64,000 nt of DNA from Calendula officinalis (GCA_963853835.1 OY970824.1:67001-131000), one strand, 5' to 3'. Numbered from the stretch's first letter, positions 45,694-58,790 are shown. The notes: generated by a model not told the origin, from the sequence alone. Made by a program: numbers and translations.

Positions 45694-47400
45694 ATGAAAA
45701 TTATTAGTTTCCTAATAAATATTTGTGTTCAGGAGAAGGCAGTTAGCTGAGCTTGGTTCTGCTGCAGGTGTCTACAAGACAGTTGTCAAATACTTAGTAG
45801 GCGTTCCTCAGGTTCTACTGGATTTTGTTCGCCAGATTAATGATGATCAAGGGTACGTGCACTGCTTATATATATTCCTTTGCAGTACCCTTATTTTATA
45901 AGAAAATACAAATTAATTTTTTTGTAGGCCGATGGAGGAACAGAGGCATCGGTATGGACCGCCTATGTATGCCCTTACAAACATGGTTCTTAATATTCAT
46001 CTTTTTCTTTCTTTGTCCTGGTGGCGATTTGAAGATGTTAAACTGTGAGAACGAATGACTATTCTTTTATTGTTTGTTTCTGATGCAATAATCAATGTTT
46101 TTGATGATTTGTACAACGCAGAGAGAAGCATCAAATATCTATCTTGGAAGAAGCGGTTAATGTCTATACTTGTGAGTTGGAAAGATTCCTCAATTTCATC
46201 GGGTACGCTTATATTAAAGTTTTCGTGAATATTATTGTTACATGATGATATATGATTATGTTTGATAATGAATGATATACAGGGAAGTATTTGCAAATTC
46301 TCCTTTCTTTGTTACAGCTGAGGAAGCTGGTGCAATAGAAGCAAAGTAAGTATAATCATTGATTTGTTGGAATAAACCTATCATTAATTAAAATATGAGT
46401 GATGATATGTAATTCAGTAAATATGATGAGTATAAAGATACAAGTATTCCTGCTGGGACAACTTATGAGGTGTCACTGGAGGTCGAATCAGTAAATTCAT
46501 ACATTGCTTGGGATTTCTCCATAGCCCAAGGGAAAATGAGCATGGTATATCTAATATCCAAATACAAACTCATTTATATATAGATCTGACATTGTGCAAT
46601 TGTTTTCCCAGGACATTGGATTCAGCATAGAATATACAAATTCTTTAGGACAAAAAACCGTAACTTCATTACAACTATCAAATTACACTTATTTCATATT
46701 CATCTTCTCACTTGTCATTTCCTTTTTTTGTAGCTGATCTTGCCTTACCGGCGGTATGACTCAGACCAGGTATTTTTTATATTTATATTTGCAGGTTTTA
46801 CTCTCTTTTTTTTAAAAAAAGAATTGTTAAAAGCATTTTTAATATTTCATTATGGTGGCAATTGTTATCCGATGATTAAAAAGGAAATGGGGTTGACACC
46901 TAAAGTGTATTTTTTTTCAATCCATAAGACATCCTAAATCATTTCTCCCCTTCAAAACTTAAACTATAGTTAAAATAGTGTAATTTGTGTTTTCACATGA
47001 CAAACTAATTATTATATAATATAAAGAAGAATATAAGTTTTGTTAGAACCCATTTCATTTCATTTCAGCCATACCCATTGGCCCGCCCATTTTAACACCT
47101 GTAGATTTGAATTCATAAATGGAATTACTTTGCAGGGTAACTTCTGCACAATCATGGGTGGCAACTACAAACTGATTTGGGATAATTCGTTTTCAACATT
47201 CTTCAGAAAGGTTGTAATGGTTAATTCTGTTACCCATTAAAGGATTTATTTAATCAACTAAAAGTAGGTTTAAGCAGTAATGATTAATGATGATAGAAAA
47301 ACAACAACTGACTTATTCTTATTGTATGTAACAGGCCCTTCGATACAAGGTGGACTGTATACCACCGGTTGTGGAACCAGAAACATCATGCGATGCCTAA
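44238..47400 (+). CDS. GOLD-domain protein (SEC14/p24-like GOLD), copy B
   Basis: Second intact copy; every exon is copy A plus 12,428 (first exon 44238-44382, last 47335-47400). All exon peptides that I compared are identical to copy A, including the GOLD segment and the final PPVVEPETSCDA. Upstream DNA, the intronic MITE and the 3' flank are all duplicated with it, so both copies should carry the same regulatory sequence. Its downstream neighbour is the intact NOMO-like gene, whereas copy A is followed by the NOMO stump. Confidence 0.88.
44536..44806. mobile_element. Stowaway-like MITE in intron 1 of the GOLD gene, copy B
   Basis: Duplicate of 32108-32378 carried along with the 12.4 kb block; same TIRs and TA flanks. 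Confidence 0.8.
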
Positions 47401-48946
47401 TCATTACATAAACCATGCATGTGTAATATTGTAACATGCAAGATATCATTAACAACGAAACGAAGAATGTATGTATGTAAGACATCAGACATGATGATGT
47501 ATTCAATACCTAGACTATACGTGTATTTTGTAATTTCAGAAATTGTATTTTGGATATGAATTGAATTTACTCTGTTTTAGCACGACTGTAAAACATGATT
47601 TTAGATACAACACCACTATACTAGTACTGAAAGGGGGAAGTTTGGATCAAGAATAACTAACTACTCACTCACATCCGCATTTAACGGGTATGGGCTCACT
47701 GGCCCGGAGTGATGCCTGTATCTGGACCATAGCCTGTTGCGTGGCTGTAATTTGATGCTTATATTTCTATCCCAATAATATTTACAGTACTATTTTTCTA
47801 CTTAAAATATCTTTAACCCTAAACCCGCAATTGTTGAGATTTTATAACCTCACTCTAGACCACATTCTGATAACTCTATTGCATTATGATCATTACTATA
47901 TTTGGATGACATTCTTGTTGAATTTTACAAGTCACAAGACTTACATTTTATTTTGAGCATATAAAATTGAGACTTTCTAGGAATAGCAAGTGAGGATTAA
48001 GACCTACCCCTTATGAAAGTCTTAAATACTTTATATACGGTTAAGATAAGCGCATGCATAACTATTATTATATATCAGGTGTATTTTAATTGTTATCAGT
48101 CATGCATAAACAATAATTTTATACAATTGGTCTATTGAAATACGTTTATGAATAATATATTGATACAATTGGTACAATATTTTGGTACGCTAATTCTTTA
48201 AACATCTGGATAAACAATCATTTTGAGACAAGTGGTCATTTAAAAGACATACTCAAACAAGTATTTTATGAAAAAGGGTCTTAGTTGATATTTGTATGAG
48301 AAACTATATTTTGCGATACTAATCCTAGTATATCCATGAGTTTGATTGAGACCCTTATATGAGATCTTATGAGATCGAAAAATTACTATAATCATTAACC
48401 ATGGTTAGCTAAGTACTATTCAGGATTGATCCTCGGCTATGATTACTTGCTAGTACTATTCGGGATTGATCCACAGTTATCATTACTAGTTGTAACCGTA
48501 AAACATGTAAGATATGTATTCTATTAACGACGTCGTTGATTCGACAAACTTGGGCAATTTGGTTTTAGGTTTAATTACAGGTTCATGGACTGATACTTTA
48601 ACTTTAACTGTAACTTTAACTTGTAGGTAGGGGTCGAGTTCTGCTAAGTTTAAAACACTTTAAAATATCTAATCAAAACACCCCTAAGTTGGCCCAAAAA
48701 AGCCAATAGTGTACCGGCTGCGTAAATGGGCCTATCTGCATTTAACAAGTTAGCAGCCTGTAGAAAAGGCCGGCACGAGCAAACACGGGCCGAAACCATA
48801 AACATCCGTCGTCTTCATCGGCATCTGCATCTGCACCTCACACACACACACACACACATACACAAAATTAATTAATCTTGTGTGGAGTATCCAATATACA
48901 CTCCATTATAAGATCTGTTCTTAGTAGTGGTAGGTGTGCGCTCACG

Positions 48947-51900
48947 ATGACGCTTAACTTTTTAACCTGCTGTTGCTTTTTCTTCATCGTCTTCACAGTG
49001 CACGTGGCCACACTCGCTTCTGCCGATGCGATCCAGGGTTGTGGTGGTTTTGTTGAGGTATGATTTGAGCTCACACGCCTGAATATCGTGGTCGATGATT
49101 TCGATTTGTATAATATTTGTTTCTTCTTCCTATAATTTGCTCAATCGTGATTTTTAACATTCCGTAGGCGAGCTCATCTTTGATCAAGTCAAGGAAGCCA
49201 ACGGATGCGAAATTGGACTATTCCCATATTACGGTATGAATCTAAAATTGTTCCTAACTGATTTCACCGATGCAGGTGGTTTGGAACATAGTTTCGTTAT
49301 ACTGGACATGGTCATTTATATATAAGCTTGTGGATTCTGTCAGTAGCTGTTGAAGTTATTATCTACTTGAGGATGTCCTAATAATGTAAATTGTATTAAT
49401 CCACTGAATCTACATCTGTTTTGTATGAACCGATTTGAATTCTGTATAATGACATCTTAAAGCTTCCGATTATGAGGATTTAAGTTTCAGCAGTTTGGTT
49501 AAGGCTTAACAAAATGTGATAGAAGTACACTTTAGTTTTCAGCAATAAAGAACCATACAAGTGATGTAAATAATATGTTATTTACAATACTGCAGGTTGA
49601 GCTGCGTACTTTGGATGGATTGGTGAAGGATAGAACGCAATGTGCTCCAAATGGTTACTACTTCATCCCAGTTTATGACAAGGTACCTTAACATACACTA
49701 TCTGCCCACTCACTCATATATAATTAAACAGCTAGTTTATTAATCATGCTATATTCATATTTAGGTTATAATATATTGTGATTAGGGGTATATTCTCTTG
49801 CATAGCTTGATGATTTAACAGGGGTAGTTTCTTTGGGTTTCATTTGCATGATTAACATTATTGAACTGTTACTACTATTAACCACTATGATAGTTACACT
49901 CAATTAACACAACCTTTATGGATTAAGCTGGATATTAAAGCGAAAATACTCTTAGATTAGGAACTTTTATTTTGAAATTTGAGGCTTTATTGCCATTTTG
50001 TTTCTTTGCTTTACTCTTTTAATTTGAGGCGATAAATTTTGGTGCAGGGATCTTTTGTTATCAAAATTAAGGGACCTGAAGGATGGTCGTGGGACCCAGA
50101 TTGGGTATGTACTTGGAATTTATTAAAAACACTCCACATATAACTCTTTATATACAACAATTTCTGCAGGTGATCTATGCATAAAAGTATTTTTTAGGAT
50201 ATAAAATGAAATTTGTGATGTCTTTGTTTTTGCAGGTCCCGGTTCTTGTCGATCATACTGGCTGTAACGGAAATGAGGATATAAATTTTCGGTTCACAGG
50301 GTTGGTCTCATTTCCTTTGTTTTCATACTTTTTTATTAAAGAATATTATTTTAAATTATTATATGTATATATATGCAGGTTTAGTATTAGTGGAAAAGTT
50401 GTGGGGGCAGTTGGTGGCGTGGGTTGTAAATCTACAAATGGTGGTCCACCAAATGTAAATGTTGCGCTTTTGGATGAAAGTGAGAATGTTGTAACATCTG
50501 TTTTGACATCAGTAACAGGAACTTACTCTTTCACCAACATAGTTCCAGGTTAATATTTTCTATTTCTCTCCCTGAAAGTCATTGAATTTGTAGATCATGT
50601 TATGGGTTTTCATTGTATTAATTACTGCATTTATTGCTGCAGGAAAATACAAGCTACGTGCATCCCATGATGACCTGGATATTGAAGTTAAAGGCTCTAC
50701 AGAGGTAATATACACATGTCTTCTTTAATATCTTTGTAATCCATTTTTGTTATGAACTCAATTGCTTACATGTAAACTGTCAGGTTGAGTTAGGGTTTGG
50801 AAATATCCAAGTTGATGACATCTTCTTTGTGTCTGGTTATGATATTCGTGGATTAGTAGTTGCACAGGTAAGTTGTTCTGTTTTAGAAATGCAACTGATT
50901 AATAGCAGAACTAATGCATTATTATGGTGATTCTAGGGAAACCCTATTTTGGGGGTTCAGTTTTATCTGTACTCTAATGATGTGAAAGAAGTAGCCTGCC
51001 CACAGGGTTCTGGTGGGGATAAAACTGCTCTTTGTCATGCAATATCTGACGTTGATGGAACTTTCAAATTTAAGTCTATACCTTGCGGTAATATTATTGC
51101 TCTCATTGCTTCCTTGCATAGATATAGATATAATTGTAGTTAATTTTTGTGCAGGGGTTTATGAGCTTATACCTTATTATAAGGGAGAAAATACAGTTTT
51201 TGATGTTTCCCCTCCTTCTGTCACTGTGACAGTTGAGCATGATCATGCAATAATATCTGAAAAGTTTAAGGTAACTCTCTGTTTGATTTTAGAGTTTAAT
51301 CATCACATTACTACACCTCAAGTATATAGGTTGTGGTGTAAATATCACCTCCCCTTGGCTAATCAGTGCTATATGCTTCGTTTAGTTTAACTTTTTTTGT
51401 AACTGCAGGTGACTGGGTTTTCTGTTGGGGGCCGTGTTGTTGATGCTAATGGTAAGGGAGTCGATGGTGTAACAGTTGTGGTGGATGGTGTGGAGAGGTC
51501 TACCACTGATAAAGAAGGCTATTATAAGCTTGACCAAGTAACTTATTAATATACATATTTATATGTATTGATTTTAAATTTTATTTCTATTTTGCTTGGA
51601 ATTTGCATCTTCTTTTTCATAATATTTCCCATTATTCAGGTTACATCAAAGCAGTACCAAATCGAAGCCAAAAAGGAGCACTACAAGTTTGACAAACTCA
51701 TCAACTTCATGGCAAGTGCATGTTTGTCATTTTCCTTTTATTTATACACTACTAACTTTTCATTTTCAGGTATTACCAAATATGGCATCAGTAGCTAATA
51801 TCAAAGCTGTGTCTTATCATGTTTGTGGCTCAGTGCAAACAGTTGCTTCTCGTTACAAAGCAAAAGTAATTCCAACATTCTCTTTCATTCCCTTTACAAA

Positions 51901-54900
51901 AGTGTTTTTTTAGGCAAAATGTTACATTTATACTTTTTTCAGGTAGCTTTGACTCATGGACCTCATAATGTTAAGCCGCAAATTAAACAAACTGACCATA
52001 GCGGTTATTTTTGCTTTGAGGTACTTCACATTTAAGATCAAGTATTAAGCTGTTTTCATTTTTCATAATTAAATAATTAATATGTTTCAGGTTCCACCTG
52101 GTGATTATCGGTTATCAGCTATTGCAGTAGAACCTGAAACTAATCCGGATCTTTTATTTTCACCACCACATCTTGATGTTAATGTTAATGCTCCATTATT
52201 GTCACTAAAATTCTCCCAGGTGATTATATCTCCAAGTTCTGTTATTTTTATATCACAAAATAGAAATTATCCAACTCAGTGGTATCTTGATGTTCTTTTT
52301 CTTTTAAATTTCAGGCACAAGTTAGTGTACATGGGTCGGTAACTTGCAAAGAAAAATGTGATTCATCTGTTTCTGTTGATCTTGTGAGAGTGGATGCTAA
52401 AGAGAGACAGACAGTTGGTTTAACCAGCGAGAGTAATGAGTTTTTATTCCAGAATGTTCTACCTGGAAAATATAAGCTTGAGGTATTTATTTAAAGCTGT
52501 TTCACAAGTATTATTGTGACGACTATACTCATTTTAAGTATTTAGGTCAAACATCTTTCTAAAGGAGAAGATAAATGGTGTTGGGAAAAGAATTCTGTAA
52601 TTCTGAATGTTGGAACAGAAGATGTTAAAGGAATTAACTTTATTCAAAAAGGTTATTGGGTTAACCTCGTCTCCACTCATGATGTAGATGCATATTTGCA
52701 TCAATCAGATGCTTCTCGTGTCAATCTAAAAATTAAGGTTATTTTTACTTCCACAAACATTTTATGTTGACCTTGACTTTGACTTTCTCATATTCAATCT
52801 GTTGTTAATTGCAGAAAGGTTCTCAGAACCTATGTGTTGAATCTCCTGGAGTGCATGAACTTCACTTTGTAAACTCATGTATACTGTTTGGGAGCTCACC
52901 TGTGAAAATTGATACTGCCAACACATTGGTGTGTTGTTCATTTGCATTCTTTTCATTTTTTAATTCATCTTTAATGGTTGTTTTTTGTTTTTTAGCCTAT
53001 TTATCTGAAAGGAGACAAGTATCTACTCCAAGGTCAAATAAAGGTTGACTTGAGCTCAGAAAATGGTGTTGACCAGTTACCTGAAAGTCTTTCGGTTTCT
53101 GTTTTGAACGATGAAGGAACTGTTGTTGATAGTAGTTCTGCAATTTTATTAATCACTGAAAACGAGCAGCCAAATACAGTTATTTATGAGTACAAAGTAT
53201 GGGCAAATCCTGGTGAAAAACTTACATTTGTACCTCAAGATATGTGGTAAATCTTCAGTCTTATGTGTTCTTTTGGATGTTTTATCATCTTATGTGGTTT
53301 TCATAATTAATGCTAATTTTGATAGGCTAAATGAGTGTGTTCCTGAGTTTTATAATTTGGAGGGAAAAGAAAAGAAGTTAAAATAAAATAAAATAAAAAT
53401 ATCTTGTCTCTTCTCTATGCATAAATATTAAAACTGATTGAATAATAGTCGTAAATGACTACAAATCAAGACTAACTTGTGTATAACATGTTGCAGGAGT
53501 GAAAACAGAAAAACATATCTATTTTATCCTAGACAACATCAGGTAAACAACTCTCTAGAAATAGTTTAATACATCTTTAATATATTTTCAATATTAACTT
53601 TTAATTTTGACTTTTTAATCAGGTCAAAGTGTCACAAAATGGCTGTCAAGCTTCAGTTCCTGAATTTTCTGGGCGATTGGGTTTGTACATTGAAGGATCA
53701 GTTTCTCCACCACTTTCAGATGTTAATATTAAAATAATAGCTGCTGGAAATAGTCAAAATGGTCAAATCAACAAAAATGAATTAGCTTTTGCAACAATTA
53801 CAAGCAATGATGGTTTATTTACTGCGGGACCCTTATATGATGACATCACTTACAATATCGAGGCATCAAAGGTGACAGACAACCTGCTACTTTTAAAATA
53901 GGGTTAATTATGTTTTCATACTCAAACTTTCATCGTTCTGGTCCTTCAAATTCTCCAATTTACATATCGATGTCCGGACTTGTATAGGTTTTTATGCTAA
54001 TCTTTTTTATTTTATTTTTTATTAATAGGATGGGTATCATGTAAAGGAAATTGGGCCAAATTCGTTTTCCTGTCAGAAACTTGGTCAAATATCTGTTAAT
54101 ATACATTCAAAAGAAAATGCAAAAGAATTATTTCCGTCAGTTTTGTTATCATTAAGTGGGGAAGATGGTTATAGAAATAACTCTATATCTGCTGCTGGTG
54201 GAACTTTTATATTTGATAATTTATTTCCTGGAAGTTTTTATCTCCGTCCTCTCTTAAAGGTAATAATTTCCCATTTTCATTTTCATTTTGATTTTCTTTT
54301 CCATCTTACAAATTTGTTTATTTTTGTAGGAGTATGCTTTCTCACCATCAGCACAAGCAGTTGAACTTGGTTCTGGGGAATCTAGGGAAGTTGTCTTCCA
54401 AGCTACACGTGTTGCTTACAGGTATCACTCTGTTCTTGTTAATAGATTTTACATAAATGTGTTTTGTATGAAATTATGGATTTCCTTTCCTTTATTTTAC
54501 AGATAGCCCCTAGTTTTGAGACTTGTAACATCAACGGTCCCTAAAGGTATTTTTTTGGTTTAGGGACAGTTAGTGTTACAAGTTTCAGACTATATATGTA
54601 ATAACAAAAGTCGAGGGACGAAATCCATAATATCATACAAACCACATGGATGATTTTCGTGACATAAATATTAATTTTGTGGCAAGAAGAGTAAAATACA
54701 GAGTTGGCAAATTTTAATTGTTTTTTTGCAGTGCTATGGGTGTGGTTACTCTGTTATCTGGTGTACCAAAAGAAGGTGTTTCAGTTGAGGCCCGTTCTGA
54801 CATGAAAGGTTATTATGAAGAAACTGTAACAGATTCATCAGGAAATTATCGCCTAAGAGGACTTCAGCCCGATACAATTTACACAATTAAAATAGCAAAA

Positions 54901-55682
54901 ATAGGCGGCTCTAACATCGAACGCGCTTCTCCAGAATCTGTTCAAGTCAAGGTGAGTTGCACATACCATAAATATAATTATGATAAAATAGTGTGATGAA
55001 ATTGTGTTATGATATGTATTTGTAGGTTGGATATGAAGATATAAAGGGATTAAACTTGTTAGTTTTTGAGCAACCAGATATGACTTTAGTAACAGGAACA
55101 GTTGAGGGAAACAGAATTAAAGATGTGTATCAGCACCTGAGATTGGAAGTTAGATCGGTTAACGATCCATCTAATATTGAATCTTTGACACCTTTATCAC
55201 TCTCAAACTTTTTTCAAGTCAAGGGTTTGGCCAGGGGGAAACATCTTGTGCAGCTCAGGTCTACCCTACCACAACGCACCCTCAGATTTGTATCTGAAGC
55301 TATTGAGGTTGATTTGGAGAAAAATACCCAAATTCATGTCGGTTCACTTAGATTTAAAGTTGAAGATGATCACCATAAACAGGTTCCTTTTTCTTTTGTT
55401 ATAATTATAACCTTCAGGCTTAATTTCATTATTTGACTTACGTCCACCAGGAATTGACTCCAGCACCTGTGTATCCACTCATAATTGGAGTATCAGTGAT
55501 TGCATTATTTATCAGCATGCCAAGGTAACTGCAAATTGTTTTTTTTTTCTGGTAATTGTTTGTGCAATAATTAATTTGATTTAATTATCCTCATCAGATT
55601 GAAAGATATGTACCAAAGCAATGTAGGAGCAGGGAACAGTGCATCGGCAGCTAAGAAAACTGTCAGAAAAAGGACTTACTGA
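48947..55682 (+). CDS. NOMO-like protein (nodal modulator; ER carbohydrate-binding-like fold protein)
   Basis: A type I ER membrane protein. In animals NOMO works with TMEM147 and nicalin in ER translocon-associated complexes. Twenty-seven exons close in frame to 1183 residues (family about 1200): first exon 48947-49057, second 49168-49233, third 49596-49682, last three 55026-55382, 55451-55524 and 55598-55682. It has an N-terminal signal peptide, then serial Ig-like/CNA-B-type beta-sandwich repeats (for example SISGKVVGAVGG, SVGGRVVDANGKGVDGVTV, GMxxLLSGVPKEGVSVEARS) with YYKL, YSF or YRL closing strands. One C-terminal membrane span (YPLIIGVSVIALFISMP) precedes a basic cytosolic tail ending KKTVRKRTY. 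Intron 12 starts GC instead of GT. Intron 2 contains the right breakpoint of the tandem duplication. Confidence 0.95.
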
Positions 55683-56125
55683 AAGCGTTAGCGACATAAC
55701 ATAGTCTCCGGTTATCAATGTGGTCATTATGTAATAGTCATATGGCAATGAAACTTATTTAGTCAGGCACATTGGTGTACAAGTATTTTTGGCATTCTAG
55801 ACATTTTTTTCTGACCAAACCGATGTTACCAATAGTAGAAAATAATGATTTTAAATATTATGTGTAGGTAACATAATATTTCATTTATTTTTTTAAACAA
55901 AAAAGATAAACTGAAATCAATATTTTCTATGTTAAATAAAAGAAAGGTGGAAATGCAAAACAAGTTTTGACCACATTTGACCTATATAATTATGGGAACA
56001 TAGTCCTCCTTTCATGGTTAACCAAACATTAACTCGTAGCTATTTATAGGTCTATTCTTCTCGATTCTCTATCCATTTGTGATTCTCCGGTTATACATGA
56101 TAGCTATCAAAAATAATGAATAGAT
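55683..56125. other. Intergenic stretch between NOMO and the PMEI-like gene
   Basis: Holds the NOMO 3' UTR and the presumed promoter of the next gene (tatttatagg near 56041). No other frame or repeat of note. Confidence 0.5.
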
Positions 56126-57469
56126 ATGGAGTTTGACAATCACATTCTTGTTGTAATATCCATTATTTTTCTCGTCTCAGTCAAAGGTTCAGATTTCTCA
56201 CCATCATCGAAACAAGAAAAAGAAATAGATAATGAAGTAAAAAAATCATTTGGGCCAATTTTAGAGGAAGCCACGGAGGAACTTGGCCCGGTTTCAGCAG
56301 TAGATCTAGAAAGAATCGAGGAGGCGTTTGGTGAGTTTTCATCTCTAGATGACGTTAAAGAGGAACTCGGTCCAATCTCATCATGGGAGGAAGCTGAAGA
56401 GGCACTTGATTCGGTTTCATCCAACATTTTAGACAATGCAGAAAAGACATTAGGCCCGATTTCACCTTCGACTCTAGAGGATGCAAAAGAGGCACTCGGC
56501 CCTGCTTCATCAAAAGTGATAGATATGGCTAAAGAACATTTTGACTCAATTTCACCCGGCCCAATTTCTTCTTCACACGATGGACCAACCCCTAGTTCAC
56601 ATTCCACTTCCTCCAATCTAATAGATGTGGCTAAAAAGAAATTTGATTCATTTGTGTCCTACATTACACAAAACAAACAATCATCATCACTTTTGGAGGA
56701 AGCCCAAAAAAAACTTGGCCCCATTTCTTCTTTAGATCCGGGCAAAATTTCTTCATCTGATTTGGATGCATCGAGCCCAATCCCATCCATAGAGGCACTT
56801 GGACCGGTTTCACCTTCAACTTTAGATGACGCGAAAAAGAAGATGGATTCAATTGATCCTAAAACGTTAGATAAGGCTAAAGAGGAATTTGGGTCACTTG
56901 CATCTTTGATTTCCCAAAACAAGGAGTCCGGTTCATCCTCAATGGAAACCCATGGCCCGAGCCCAAGCCCTAGCGCAAGTACAGATGATGCAATAGGCTC
57001 AATTTCTTCTAAAGCTAAAGAAACATTTGGCTCTATTTCATCATTGTTTACCACGAGTAAAGTGGAAAAAACCTCAAATTCGCCTTCGGAATACTTTGAC
57101 CATGATGTTGCCTTAGCTCTAGAGTCACTCATTAGGCAAGGGCAATCAAATTCACAATTAGCTATTGAGGAGGCCAAATCGCTGTTAACCGGCACGACGG
57201 TTGACTCAAAGAAATGTTTGGCAACATGCATGGATAGTTATGCGATGTGCATCGGGCATTTGAACAAGGCCATGGAAGACCTTAGAGGGCGCAATGCGGA
57301 ACTGCTCACGGATGATATTAGTGCGGTCGAGGGGGAAATATATACGTGTCAAAAGTGCTTTTTAGGGAATAAAGAAAAGCAATGGAGGCAATCTCCATTG
57401 AAAGATTTGGAAGAGGCTACCCTCAAGGCTACCCGTGAATGCTTAATTGTTCTAGATAATTCCGCTTGA
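56126..57469 (+). CDS. Secreted LGP-repeat protein with degenerate PMEI-like C-terminal domain
   Basis: Intronless, 447 residues. Residues 1-22 (MEFDNHILVVISIIFLVSVKG) form a signal peptide. Residues about 40-310 are low-complexity and acidic, built of a recurring module of the type DAKEELGPISSST, with many LGP, FGP or FGS followed by I/V-S-S/P and A-K-E/K. The C-terminal about 125 residues (LESLIRQGQSNSQLAIEEA, then KKCLATCMDSYAMCIGHLNKAMEDL and IYTCQKCF) fit the last helices of the pectin methylesterase/invertase inhibitor fold, where a Cys pair bridges helices. The N-terminal helical hairpin of a true PMEI is absent, so inhibitor activity is doubtful. It is probably extracellular. Two long minus-strand frames over it are shadows of the repeat composition. 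Confidence 0.72.
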   Translation: MEFDNHILVVISIIFLVSVKGSDFSPSSKQEKEIDNEVKKSFGPILEEATEELGPVSAVDLERIEEAFGEFSSLDDVKEELGPISSWEEAEEALDSVSSNILDNAEKTLGPISPSTLEDAKEALGPASSKVIDMAKEHFDSISPGPISSSHDGPTPSSHSTSSNLIDVAKKKFDSFVSYITQNKQSSSLLEEAQKKLGPISSLDPGKISSSDLDASSPIPSIEALGPVSPSTLDDAKKKMDSIDPKTLDKAKEEFGSLASLISQNKESGSSSMETHGPSPSPSASTDDAIGSISSKAKETFGSISSLFTTSKVEKTSNSPSEYFDHDVALALESLIRQGQSNSQLAIEEAKSLLTGTTVDSKKCLATCMDSYAMCIGHLNKAMEDLRGRNAELLTDDISAVEGEIYTCQKCFLGNKEKQWRQSPLKDLEEATLKATRECLIVLDNSA

Positions 57470-58249
57470 CTTCTTTTTCTTTCTATCAAACGTACGCTAT
57501 ATGTATTTTCATAATCATAGACATAGACCTCTTAGATGTTTTGGCCAAAATAGCGTACATAAAGAAAAAACCACTTCAAGTCTTCAACAATGTTGAAGAA
57601 CGTAAAAAAGGTTCATAATCAACTATAGCAAATGAAGATGTAGCAAGTCAAACATAAAAATGTAGATGTGCGCATTGTATTAAACCCGACCAATACTATC
57701 ATGTAAGATACCAAGAATTCGAGAGAAAGTGTAATACGTATACCACATGTTAGATTGATTCATACTTTGAGGTAATGAATTTAGCTTAATTTTTTTTTTT
57801 GGAAAAAACCACATTGTTTTACTTTAAGTAAAAAGGAAAAAATAGTTTCAACATGACACGTAATGAATATACCTTTGGTGTTGGACAACCCAGGCATGTC
57901 AATGCTTTTGCCTTGAATTTATCAGTCAGTAGGAAAATGATTATGTGACAAAATTGATGAATTAAAAATAGATTATTGTTATTAGGAGAAGTTTAGTAAA
58001 TTATACATAAGAGTATAGTGATTATATTATAAATAATCTTCATCGAAATATATAAAAAATCGATAAATATAGTATTCTAATTTAATGAGTGCATATGATA
58101 TTAAAAATGTATGTGGTCATATATAAAAGTGTACAACTTTGGGGATATATATCTCCCTGAAATATTTAGTAGGTTGCGAAGGTCGAAAGGAAGCAGCAGA
58201 AAGAAAGGTAACACAAGTCGGCGCGCGAGGTTCGTACGATTACTCTCTC
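57470..58249. other. AT-rich intergenic DNA
   Basis: No gene. The 3' side of the PMEI-like gene contains inverted pieces acgtacgctat (57490) and atagcgtac (57551) and a near-palindrome cttcaacaatgttgaag (57582). The rest is AT-rich. Confidence 0.45.
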
Positions 58250-58260
58250 AAAACCCTAAA
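58250..58260 (+). promoter_or_regulatory. Telo-box near the start of the small acidic-tail gene
   Basis: AAAACCCTAAA matches the plant telo-box (AAACCCTAA), an element common just upstream of or within 5' leaders of genes for translation and growth. It lies in a pyrimidine-rich leader-like stretch about 540 bp upstream of the ATG, with a likely 5' UTR intron between them. Confidence 0.5.
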
Positions 58261-58640
58261 TTGACTTCACAGCGTCTATTCTTTCTTCATCACTCGATAT
58301 TATGTTACTCTAAACGTGTTTGTTCATGGTAGATTACAATTAGTTCTACAAATTTCAACCACCAATTTCGATATACTTAGGGTTCCCCTGTGCTTAAAAA
58401 TGACAGATATCTAAGATTCCCTAATTTAGCAGACAGAAATCACTGAATAGAAATAGGTGCTTTGTTGGTTGTTACAAGCTAGATATACAAGTTTGTAACT
58501 TTTGAGCTCAATTTTTTTGTTGAAATTATCAGGCACATGTTGCTATTAGCTAGGAATGTGAGATAAAATTGATTGATCAATTTCTTTAATCCTGATACTA
58601 TCATAAAGGTGTCGCTAAGATTAAAACAGTGTTCATTGCA

Positions 58641-58723
58641 ATAAACCTTACAATTACAATTGTGAAATGGGTGATAATTGTAAGGTTTATGTGAAATACC
58701 CGTAAGATTAAACCTTACAATTA
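58641..58723. repeat. 16-bp hairpin plus a third direct copy in the presumed 5' UTR intron
   Basis: ATAAACCTTACAATTA (58641-58656) and its exact complement TAATTGTAAGGTTTAT (58675-58690) form a 16-bp stem with an 18-nt loop. A further copy TAAACCTTACAATTA lies at 58709-58723. Confidence 0.85.
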
Positions 58724-58790
58724 TCAGCCATTTGGTGTATTCTAGTTTTCAATTCAATGTCATACTATGCAGGTTTTTGTGTTGACGGAG

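Larger units (their letters stand above)
36931..49356 (+). repeat. Tandem segmental duplication, copy B (12,426 bp)
   Basis: Direct repeat of 24544-36930 at an offset of 12,387 before the (TA)n tract, 12,429 after it, 12,428 after a poly-G tract and 12,426 after a (CA)n tract. Its right end lies in intron 2 of the NOMO-like gene, so copy B keeps that gene whole. Confidence 0.95.

Noticed and set aside
56140..57231. Two minus-strand frames (158 and 190 codons) over the PMEI-like gene
   Set aside because: They are shadows of its repetitive Ser/Gly/Pro-rich codons; the plus frame has the signal peptide and conserved Cys.
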